From Bacteroidaceae bacterium (lineage in GTDB: Bacteria > Bacteroidota > Bacteroidia > Bacteroidales > Bacteroidaceae), in contig CAAGGT010000244.1 in the NCBI GenBank assembly GCA_900769465.1, positions 1-5,853 of the forward strand: 5,853 nt of DNA. Reading direction: 5' to 3'. Both the position numbers and the translations under genes were made by a program. The notes under the pieces are model-generated. The model did not search any database, had not been told where the DNA came from, and saw only the letters and a program-made list of their open reading frames with translations. Shown piece after piece: positions 1 to 5,853 of the stretch (position 1 is the stretch's first letter; every line of letters begins with the position of its first letter).

Positions 1-166
1 AGCATATATGTATGTCGTCAGTATTCTTCAGCGCTTTGTTCACACTCATGTCATCCACAATGTATGAACTCAGCACAATGACAAATGCCAGTGCAACACT
101 CAGCCCCACCACCTCAATGGCAGTATATAGTTTGTTCCTCGACAGAAATCTTAAATAACTTTTCAT
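1..166 (-). CDS. FtsX/MacB-type ABC transporter permease, N-terminal fragment (continues past left edge)
   Basis: The reverse strand opens with ATG at 166..164 and stays open to the window edge, giving 55 codons. The product begins MKSYLRFLSRNKLYTAIEVV and continues into a hydrophobic helix at about residues 16-40, followed by a polar stretch ending in DDIYIC. A short basic cytoplasmic leader, a first membrane helix containing VVGL, and then the start of a periplasmic domain is the standard opening of MacB-type permeases. It resembles the opening of the 805-residue permease just upstream, which also has VVGL in its first helix. The start is supported by an in-frame TAG four codons upstream (176..178); no other ATG lies between, and there is no clear Shine-Dalgarno sequence. 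It begins 35 bases after the stop of the preceding permease, so co-transcription is likely. Whether the rest of the gene is intact cannot be seen. Confidence 0.85.
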   Translation of the reverse strand, partial: MKSYLRFLSRNKLYTAIEVVGLSVALAFVIVLSSYIVDDMSVNKALKNTDDIHIC

Positions 167-201
167 GATATTCAACTATTATTCTTTCAATACGACCGAA
201 T
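167..201 (-). other. Short intergenic gap between two permease genes
   Basis: This 35-base AT-rich spacer separates the stop codon of the 805-residue permease from the ATG of the next permease. It contains no hairpin followed by a T-run, and no recognisable promoter. The short distance and shared strand suggest one transcript. The purine-rich stretch TTGAAAGAAT lies about 20 bases before the ATG, too far to be an ordinary ribosome binding site. Confidence 0.5.
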
Positions 202-2619
202 CTATTCCGTCTTCAAGGCCTCCGCAGGATCAGTGTTCGCAGCCTTCCATGAACGGACAGTCACAAGTGCGACAGTAATGGCAAGGACGAGAACTAAAGC
301 TACGATATATATCCAGTAAGGGGTTGCGATCCTGTTTGCAAATTGTTCCAACCATCGTGAAGAGAACATCCATGAAACAGGTGCGGCAATGATGAAACAG
401 ATAAGGACGATACCAACATATCTGCTATTAAGCATTGAAACCATCTGCATAGTTGTTCCTCCATATACCTTGCGAACTGCAATTTCGCTTCGGCGGTATT
501 GAGTCTCAAACATTACAATGCCGAACACTCCCATCAGTGCAATTACAATCGCCAATATTGCAAACAGGCCAATAAGCACCATATCCTTCTTCGTCTGTTC
601 ATACAGGCTCTCAACCCATTCTTCTAAGTAATGGAGCTCAGGCTCATCGGCAGCTGGTGCAAGTTCCTTTGAAATACTCTTGACATAGTCAGCAAAGCCC
701 TTAAAATCAGCCCCTGCACGCAGACGGATATAGAAATGACTCATCCTGTCTTTTTCGGAAACACAGTAGAATGCATGATACTCGTCAGGTTGACTTACCG
801 ATGTCAAACGAACATCTCGTATGATGCCGACATATTTCATAGCACCTTCTTCGTGTCCCAGTGGTATACCGATATCTCGGTGCATCTGCTGAGTCATGAC
901 AATCTCATTAGTTCGGTCCGATGATGGGGTAAAGCCGTTTCCTTCGAGAATGTCAAAGCCAAAGAAATCAAGAAAATTCCAACGGACTCCGTTTGACTTC
1001 ATTGAATAATCCCTTTCCTGATAAACTCGTCCCCATCTCTGGTTGCAGCGAAGAAGATTCATCTGGGAGGCTGTTACATTTTCTGCATCAGGGTGTTGCA
1101 TGAGACGCTCTATGACAGTTTCAGATCGAGTACCCAAGTCCCAAGAAGCAAATGTCACTACATTTTCCCTGTCAAATCCCAGATCGTATGTAGTCATATA
1201 CCTGTATTGGAGGTAGAAGACTGCTGTAGTGATAATCAATACCATAGCAACGGTAAACTGTAGCCCTACCATGACAGCACGAAGCTTTCGTCCAGTTGCA
1301 GATTGTGCAAAACCATTCTTGACTCCTAATGACGCATTGAAGCGAGTGATGTAGAACGCCGGATAGAGTGCAGCTCCAAACGCCAGCAGCATCATCAAGG
1401 CAATAATCATTATAAAGACCGGAATATTGTCAGCAATAGCAAGTGAACAAATTGAATAACCCGTTATGAAACTATCCTTGATTGCTACTATGACACATAA
1501 AGTAAATGCCATTGACAGCAAGACAAATCCGATTGCCTCAAACAGAAAGTTCCAACGCAATGATCTCTGACTAGCACCGAACACTTTGCACACATTGACA
1601 GATCGCATACGTATCGGAACGAGAGCAAAGAAGAAATTGATAAAGTTAATAAAGGCTATAAGCACAATTATCAACGCTATACTTGACAGAATAATAGGTG
1701 TTGACTTCTTACCTGTCTGAAAATTGCCGGAATCGTGGAACTCCGTATAGTACATCTTATCAACGCGTACGAGACGTGTGGCGAGCATATGAGCGCCATT
1801 CTCTATCTCGGCTTCTATTTCAGCTTTATATTCTGGCTCTTCCTCAATCCATTCTTTCGCCATTCCAAGATACCACTCAGCATAACGCTGCCTGAATACA
1901 TCGATATAGCCGTTTATATCAGTCCCTTCCTTAAAACGGACATAGTTACAGTAGTTCCAATTATTGGTTTCTGTGGTATAAACCTTCTCGTCGTGTTGCA
2001 TTATGCCCCAATGTCCGAAAATGCAATTTCTCGGCATGTCCTCATATATGGCTACGACTGTCTGCTGGTGAGCAGGTTTCCCATCATCGTGCCAGCGTCC
2101 ACCCTCAAGCCAGATAGTCCCACCTACGCCAACACCCAGTTTCTCTGCCACAGAACGTGACAAGATTACAGTGTTGGGGTCTTTCAATCCTGAAAAGTCG
2201 CCACTGATACACTTGAATCCAAAGAAGTCAGGAACATTAGGCGTACCTTGATATACATATTCGTTGAACGGCTCAAAGTGATAGTCATTCTCCTTTATCC
2301 ACACACGGCTTATTGCAGGATAGGGAGCAATTGAAGCCACCTCTTCTGTACCCGGATATGCCTCCATTACTTCGTACGCCAATGCTCCAGGAGAGTTAGG
2401 ACTCCAGTGCATCTCGTTAGGATCTCCACCGAAATTTGGAGAAATCAGGTAAGTGTGCTCAGTGTCCTTCAGACAGCTATTATATGTAAGGGTGTACCAT
2501 ACTTGTGAAGCGATAACGTAAAACGCAACAAAAGCAAAGGTAAGCCCGACCACATTCAATAGCGACGCAGTCTTGAAGCGACGAAGCGTTGTAAGGAAAT
2601 TCGATATATGTGCATTCAT
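202..2619 (-). CDS. FtsX/MacB-type ABC transporter permease, two FtsX units, 805 aa
   Basis: An inner-membrane permease that would work with a LolD/MacB-type ATPase to move or extract an envelope substrate; the substrate is unknown. Hydrophobicity suggests eight membrane helices: about 17-40, then a large periplasmic domain (about 45-307), helices near 308-335, 358-381, 398-422 and 446-470, a second periplasmic domain (about 475-678), and helices near 680-704, 733-756 and 768-789. This is a duplicated MacB_PCD plus FtsX layout, longer than the four-helix MacB of Proteobacteria. The second cytoplasmic coupling motif, RRSEIAVRKVYGGT (709-722), is canonical; the first, RMRSVNVCKVFGAS (337-350), has lost the conserved Glu and Arg. 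Residues 257-273 form an unusually acidic, probably helical stretch in the first periplasmic domain. The C-terminus DPAEALKTE is typical. The ATG is fixed by an in-frame TAA immediately before it (2620..2622). It follows the ATPase by 81 bases. The family call is secure; the transported molecule is not. Confidence 0.95.
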   Translation of the reverse strand: MNAHISNFLTTLRRFKTASLLNVVGLTFAFVAFYVIASQVWYTLTYNSCLKDTEHTYLISPNFGGDPNEMHWSPNSPGALAYEVMEAYPGTEEVASIAPYPAISRVWIKENDYHFEPFNEYVYQGTPNVPDFFGFKCISGDFSGLKDPNTVILSRSVAEKLGVGVGGTIWLEGGRWHDDGKPAHQQTVVAIYEDMPRNCIFGHWGIMQHDEKVYTTETNNWNYCNYVRFKEGTDINGYIDVFRQRYAEWYLGMAKEWIEEEPEYKAEIEAEIENGAHMLATRLVRVDKMYYTEFHDSGNFQTGKKSTPIILSSIALIIVLIAFINFINFFFALVPIRMRSVNVCKVFGASQRSLRWNFLFEAIGFVLLSMAFTLCVIVAIKDSFITGYSICSLAIADNIPVFIMIIALMMLLAFGAALYPAFYITRFNASLGVKNGFAQSATGRKLRAVMVGLQFTVAMVLIITTAVFYLQYRYMTTYDLGFDRENVVTFASWDLGTRSETVIERLMQHPDAENVTASQMNLLRCNQRWGRVYQERDYSMKSNGVRWNFLDFFGFDILEGNGFTPSSDRTNEIVMTQQMHRDIGIPLGHEEGAMKYVGIIRDVRLTSVSQPDEYHAFYCVSEKDRMSHFYIRLRAGADFKGFADYVKSISKELAPAADEPELHYLEEWVESLYEQTKKDMVLIGLFAILAIVIALMGVFGIVMFETQYRRSEIAVRKVYGGTTMQMVSMLNSRYVGIVLICFIIAAPVSWMFSSRWLEQFANRIATPYWIYIVALVLVLAITVALVTVRSWKAANTDPAEALKTE

Positions 2620-2630
2620 TTATGTCTGCC

Positions 2631-2679
2631 TGTTAAGTTAGAGATCGGCAGTATCTCACGACAGTGCCGGTGTTAAGTT
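2631..2679. repeat. Pair of 9-base direct repeats 40 bases apart, between ATPase and permease genes
   Basis: TGTTAAGTT occurs at 2631..2639 and again at 2671..2679, start to start exactly 40 bases. Between the copies are two short overlapping dyads: GAGAT/ATCTC (2641..2645 with 2653..2657) and CGGCA/TGCCG (2646..2650 with 2665..2669). Neither is followed by a T-run on the minus strand, so this is not a recognisable intrinsic terminator. The spacing is close to four helical turns, which would suit a pair of protein-binding sites, but chance in an AT-rich gap is quite possible. Confidence 0.4.
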
Positions 2680-2700
2680 CTATATTTATGTTTAACAACT

Positions 2701-3381
2701 CTAGAGTTCGTTCTTTACGTCTGATACGATCTGGCCGTCGAAGAGGTTGACGATGCGCTGTGCGCATGCTGCGTCCTTCTGTGAGTGGGTCACCATCACG
2801 ATGGTTGTGCCTTCCTTGTTAAGTTCTGTAAGAAGATCCATAACCTCCTTACCGTTCTTTGAGTCGAGGTTACCGGTAGGCTCGTCGGCGAGGATCAGCT
2901 TAGGGTTCGACACGACTGCACGGGCGATGGCGACGCGCTGCTGCTGACCTCCGGAGAGCTGCTGAGGGAAGTGCTGAGCGCGGTGGCTGATGTTCATTCT
3001 CTTGAGCATCTCTGTCACGCGAGCCTTGCGCTCTGACGAGCTGATGTTAAGATACTTAAGAGGGAGCTCGACATTTTCATATACGTTGAGCTCGTCGATG
3101 AGGTTGAAGCTCTGGAACACGAATCCGATGTTTCCCTTGCGGAACTTGGTGCGGTCCTTTTCCTTGAGTTTCGCCACTTCCTGTCCGAGGAGCTGGTAGC
3201 TTCCGTCGGTAGGGTTGTCAAGAAGACCGAGGATGTTCAGGAGGGTTGACTTGCCGCATCCTGAAGGGCCCATGATTGCTACGAATTCACCATCCTTTAT
3301 CTCGAATGAAACCTGATTGAGTGCTGTTGTCTCGATTTCCTCTGTACGGAAAACCTTGCTGAGGTCTGTAACTGTAATCAT
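2701..3381 (-). CDS. LolD/MacB-type ABC transporter ATP-binding protein, 226 aa
   Basis: A cytoplasmic ATPase that would dimerise under FtsX-type permeases and power them by ATP binding and hydrolysis. All the nucleotide-binding motifs are present: Walker A GPSGCGKST (38-46), Q-loop Gln90 in VFQSFNL, signature LSGGQQQR (142-149), Walker B LILADEP with Asp166 and catalytic Glu167, D-loop NLDS (171-174), and switch His199 in VTHS. The motif spacing, the phrase DEPTGNLDS and the total length are typical of the LolD/MacB/FtsE group, and there is no fused membrane domain, unlike MacB proper. The ATG is fixed by an in-frame TAA seven codons upstream (3400..3402) with no other ATG between. It lies between two permease genes on the same strand, with 150 bases before it and 81 after it. 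Hand-counted stretches are richer in G+C (about 52-55% in the first 120 bases at its 3' end) than a sampled permease stretch (about 42% at 1501..1560), probably reflecting stronger conservation or expression. A lolD name would be over-specific. Confidence 0.96.
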   Translation of the reverse strand: MITVTDLSKVFRTEEIETTALNQVSFEIKDGEFVAIMGPSGCGKSTLLNILGLLDNPTDGSYQLLGQEVAKLKEKDRTKFRKGNIGFVFQSFNLIDELNVYENVELPLKYLNISSSERKARVTEMLKRMNISHRAQHFPQQLSGGQQQRVAIARAVVSNPKLILADEPTGNLDSKNGKEVMDLLTELNKEGTTIVMVTHSQKDAACAQRIVNLFDGQIVSDVKNEL

Positions 3382-3443
3382 CTTAGTATTATTTAATCGT
3401 TAATATTCTGTATAGTATGTAAGGTAATATATTAGTATTGTGC

Positions 3444-3452
3444 CAAACTATA
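3444..3452 (-). promoter_or_regulatory. Possible Bacteroidota-type -7 promoter element upstream of the ATPase gene
   Basis: On the minus strand this reads TATAGTTTG, one base longer in the spacer than the Bacteroidota -7 consensus TAnnTTTG. It lies about 63 bases before the ATPase start codon, within the AT-rich part of the gap. No TTG or TTTG is found at the expected -33 position on the same strand, so the match is incomplete. The 150-base gap itself makes an internal promoter plausible, but this element is only the best candidate seen. Confidence 0.2.
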
Positions 3453-3462
3453 TAACTTATTG

Positions 3463-3496
3463 TTTTGTAGTCGTTTGTGCCTTTTGTGCGCTTTTG
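3463..3496. other. Phased T/A-tract cluster (candidate curved DNA) upstream of the ATPase gene
   Basis: Four T-tracts occur on the plus strand, each followed by G: 3463..3466, 3474..3476, 3482..3485 and 3492..3495. The starts are 8 to 11 bases apart, close to one helical turn. On the minus strand they read as repeated CAAA(A). Tracts of this length in phase are known to bend DNA. The cluster lies between the repeat array near the end of the preceding permease gene and the possible promoter of the ATPase gene, so an upstream enhancing or protein-binding role is conceivable. Confidence 0.35.
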
Positions 3497-3501
3497 GTGA
3501 G

Positions 3502-3529
3502 TGTAAAGTTTCTTTACATTTTTGTAAAG
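3502..3529. repeat. Three alternating 7-base half-sites (TGTAAAG / CTTTACA / TGTAAAG)
   Basis: The plus strand has TGTAAAG at 3502..3508, its exact reverse complement CTTTACA at 3512..3518, and TGTAAAG again at 3523..3529. The centre copy can pair with either neighbour, giving two mutually exclusive perfect 7-base-pair hairpins with loops of 3 and 4. The outer copies are 21 bases apart, two helical turns. The array starts two bases after the stop codon of the upstream permease. On the minus strand neither hairpin is followed by a U-run, so it is not a clear terminator for the operon. Read on the plus strand, the first hairpin is followed by TTTTT (3519..3523), like a weak terminator for antisense transcription. 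An operator with three half-sites is the other reading. Confidence 0.5.
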
Positions 3530-3531
3530 CC

Positions 3532-5853
3532 TTATTCATTCTTTAACGAATCCACAGGATTACTTCTTGATATGCGGAGGCTGTTCATTATGACGCATCC
3601 TGATACCAGGAGGATGATAAGCACGTCCGCAAGGATGAAGAACCAAGGTGAGAGCGCGATCTTCTCTGAGAAGTTCTTGAGCCACGCAGAAGCGGCAAAA
3701 TACGCTCCCACGTTGCCGAGGATGATTGCCGGGATGCTGAGCTTCATGATTTCCGCAACATAAATACCCACAAGTTCCCTGACTGTAGCACCGTTGATCT
3801 TGCGTACGGCCATTTCCTTGCTCCTTCTCTGAGACTCATCACGAACGTAGCCGATCAGTCCGAATAGGGCGATAAGTATTGATACTACGCATCCGATGAT
3901 GACTGTATTTCTCATTCTCCTTTCACTTGAGTATGCCTCACGCATTGAGTCCTTGTATGATTTCACGACCACATCCTTGTTCTCAATTCTGGACTGTATC
4001 ACTTCCTCGACCTTTGCAATCATCTCGTTTGAGACCTCGGACACCTTGATGGCCATAAATGGCATATTGGTTTTGCCGACTTCGCCCAAGAACTTGATGC
4101 TGGCTCTGGTATCCTGCTTGGTCAGGGTGTTGATTCTATAGTCCTTATATACACCGCTTACTGTGAATGCTTGATTTGCAGTCTGACTGTGTTCGGTAAT
4201 GCAGATCTGCTTTCCCACTGCTCCGTCACTCCAATCTTGGAACTCCATCATCTTCTTCACAAAACTTTCGCTTACTGCTACCTCATTGGCAGTCTGGGGA
4301 TATCGGCCTTCAACGAATGGTATCTCCAACATATCGAACAGTCCTGCAGAACCCTCGTACTGGTCAGCGATATTGAACAGTTCCTTATGTCCGTTATCGT
4401 AGATATAGATGTTGTTTCCGGAGCTGTAATCAAGCGGAAGGCTGTATGATACCTGCACATCAAGCACGCCTGGGGTAGCTTTCAGATCGTTGATGATTCC
4501 CGGATGCACACTCTTGTCAGTACCCGTAAGCACGGCATAAAGCAGATTTTCGTATTCATATCCCGGCTTGTCATTGATTGCCTTGTTGTACTGTGCGCTA
4601 ATGACACACACGAGGGTGAGAAGAAGTGCACATATGCCGGTCTGAATGAACAGGAGTCCTAACTTCCATATCTTCTTGTTTTCACGATAGTTCTTTATTG
4701 CTGCACCTGCAGGAATCTTCGAATATAGATAGCCCGGAACGATGGCTGCGATAAGGAATACTGCCAGCACCACTCCTACAGCTGTGATATAAGTTCCCTT
4801 TACCATAAGGGCATCCACAGGAACTCCGACTATATCCTCTATGACTGTCTGGAGTGAGAGGACTATGACCGCTACAACAACGAGGGCTGCTGCAACATCA
4901 AGAGCTGCTTCCTTGAACATGACTCCATAGATGTTTGCACTGGCAGCTCCGTAACATTTACGGACACCCATCTCCTTTGACCTCTTCACCAATGCTGAAA
5001 CCGACATCAGGATATAGTTCAAGAGTGAAATCAAGATAAGAAGTATGGCAACAATAGTCAGAATGACCATCATGTTCTTCATTGCGGAAGAAGATGTATG
5101 TGCACCCACAAGCGGAGAAAGGAAATAATGAATGTCGATACCCGATGTCTCCGCCATGGCTTTTATTTCAGGTGGATAATTGTTTTCCTGCATAAGTCTT
5201 ATAGCAGGAGCGAGCATATCCGGATCAGTACCTTCAGCAAGCCTTACATATCCTCTGTACCTGTCATTTCCCACCCAGTTCTCTGTAGATGATTTGACAA
5301 GGCTCTCCATAGAGACAAGAACATCATTTTTGACAGAGCTGTGGTAAGGATAGTCCTTATAGACTCCGGCTATCTCAAGTTTGAAGTTCGGCATCTCCTC
5401 ATTGTAGATGATCTGTCCGACAGCTTCCGATACTCCGCCAAGTTTCTCTGCAAAAGACTCAGACACCATTGCGACTGCAATCTGGCTGAAAGCCTCTTTA
5501 GGATTACCGGCGAGAATCTCTGCATCAAAGACATCAAAGAAACATGTATCGGCCACAATACATTCTCCAGTGATGATATTCTTCTGCTCATCGATAAACT
5601 TGTCACTGTTGAAAATGAAAGTCCATCGGGTTGCAGTCTCAATTCCGGGAACGTGCTCCTTGAATCCAGGAGCCACAGCTCCGGATACATTGTCATACTC
5701 CGATTCTTCTCCCTGCTGATTGTAAAGGGTGCGAATCTTATATATCTGGTCTGCATCTCTGTAGCAGGTGTCATAACTCATCTCATAGCATACCTTCGCT
5801 ATCAGAATCAGACCGATGGCTACTCCCGTACCGAGAGATAACGCCTTTATTAT
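3532..5853 (-). CDS. FtsX/MacB-type ABC transporter permease, two FtsX units, 5' end beyond right edge
   Basis: The frame is open from the right edge to a TAA at 3532..3534, giving 773 visible residues. An internal Met at 5781..5779 is not the true start: the 24 codons upstream of it are open and encode the first membrane helix (LSLGTGVAIGLILIAKV), expected at the N-terminus of this family, so perhaps 10-25 residues are missing. Numbering from that Met, a first periplasmic domain spans about 1-235, helices lie near 236-262, 289-313, 330-353 and 372-396, a second periplasmic domain about 400-622, and helices near 625-645, 676-698 and 711-734. Both cytoplasmic coupling motifs are canonical: KRSKEMGVRKCYGA (266-279) and RRSKEMAVRKINGA (652-665). 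The C-terminus NPVDSLKNE matches the family. It probably pairs with the ATPase encoded 150 bases downstream, or with one further upstream outside the window. The substrate is unknown. Confidence 0.94.
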   Translation of the reverse strand: MIKALSLGTGVAIGLILIAKVCYEMSYDTCYRDADQIYKIRTLYNQQGEESEYDNVSGAVAPGFKEHVPGIETATRWTFIFNSDKFIDEQKNIITGECIVADTCFFDVFDAEILAGNPKEAFSQIAVAMVSESFAEKLGGVSEAVGQIIYNEEMPNFKLEIAGVYKDYPYHSSVKNDVLVSMESLVKSSTENWVGNDRYRGYVRLAEGTDPDMLAPAIRLMQENNYPPEIKAMAETSGIDIHYFLSPLVGAHTSSSAMKNMMVILTIVAILLILISLLNYILMSVSALVKRSKEMGVRKCYGAASANIYGVMFKEAALDVAAALVVVAVIVLSLQTVIEDIVGVPVDALMVKGTYITAVGVVLAVFLIAAIVPGYLYSKIPAGAAIKNYRENKKIWKLGLLFIQTGICALLLTLVCVISAQYNKAINDKPGYEYENLLYAVLTGTDKSVHPGIINDLKATPGVLDVQVSYSLPLDYSSGNNIYIYDNGHKELFNIADQYEGSAGLFDMLEIPFVEGRYPQTANEVAVSESFVKKMMEFQDWSDGAVGKQICITEHSQTANQAFTVSGVYKDYRINTLTKQDTRASIKFLGEVGKTNMPFMAIKVSEVSNEMIAKVEEVIQSRIENKDVVVKSYKDSMREAYSSERRMRNTVIIGCVVSILIALFGLIGYVRDESQRRSKEMAVRKINGATVRELVGIYVAEIMKLSIPAIILGNVGAYFAASAWLKNFSEKIALSPWFFILADVLIILLVSGCVIMNSLRISRSNPVDSLKNE

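Noticed and set aside
179..205. A second frame after the 805-residue permease encodes a permease-like tail, DSVVLKE followed by TAA, suggesting a frameshift at the 3' end.
   Set aside because: The main frame already ends in DPAEALKTE, the usual family C-terminus, so no frameshift is needed. The similarity is short and probably chance.
1735..2160. A 141-codon open frame on the plus strand opposite the 805-residue permease.
   Set aside because: It is fully antisense to the first periplasmic domain of a clear permease gene, with no family features and no supporting start region.
3425..3434. Perfect 10-base palindrome TAATATATTA.
   Set aside because: It consists only of A and T in a strongly AT-rich gap and does not extend beyond 10 bases, so chance is a sufficient explanation.
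3512..3529. Intrinsic terminator for the upstream permease on the minus strand.
   Set aside because: The 7-base-pair stem is A+T rich and is followed by AAA rather than a U-run on that strand, so it does not meet the usual criteria.
3440..3763. A plus-strand open frame of 107 codons starting in the intergenic gap, with a hydrophobic N-terminus.
   Set aside because: Most of it overlaps the conserved C-terminal part of the upstream permease in antisense. The hydrophobic start comes from the T-rich repeat region and matches no known small protein.
5341..5841. A 166-codon open frame on the plus strand opposite the right-hand permease.
   Set aside because: It is antisense to a well-supported membrane protein gene, has no recognisable domain, and its residue pattern looks like the complement of permease codons.

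Overview
The window looks like chromosomal DNA from a member of the Bacteroidota, most likely a gut-type Bacteroidales. This rests on the protein style: long FtsX/MacB-type permeases with two FtsX units and C-termini of the form (D/N)P-x-(E/D)-(A/S)-L-K-x-E, served by a LolD/MacB-type ATPase. The start regions are AT-rich and lack clear Shine-Dalgarno sequences, which also fits. Genus cannot be settled from the sequence alone.

Everything that is convincingly coding lies on the minus strand, so transcription runs from right to left. In that order there is: (1) a large permease whose 5' end lies beyond the right edge (3532..5853); (2) a 150-base gap holding an unusual cluster of inverted and direct 7-mers and phased T/A tracts; (3) a complete 226-residue ABC ATPase (2701..3381); (4) an 81-base gap with a 9-base direct repeat; (5) a complete 805-residue permease (202..2619); (6) a 35-base gap; and (7) the first 55 codons of a third permease running off the left edge (1..166). 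No RNA genes, mobile elements, CRISPR arrays or convincing plus-strand genes were found.

The cluster probably encodes one or more type VII (mechanotransmission) ABC systems. The ATPase would dimerise on the cytoplasmic face and drive permeases whose large periplasmic domains act on an envelope substrate such as a lipoprotein, lipid, peptide or drug. At least three permease genes share one visible ATPase, so several complexes or mixed permease pairs are possible. The substrate cannot be read from the sequence, and no periplasmic adaptor (HlyD-like), TolC-like channel or regulator lies inside the window. This is largely an ordinary transporter locus; the points most worth a second look are the intergenic repeat cluster upstream of the ATPase and the degenerate first coupling motif in the 805-residue permease.
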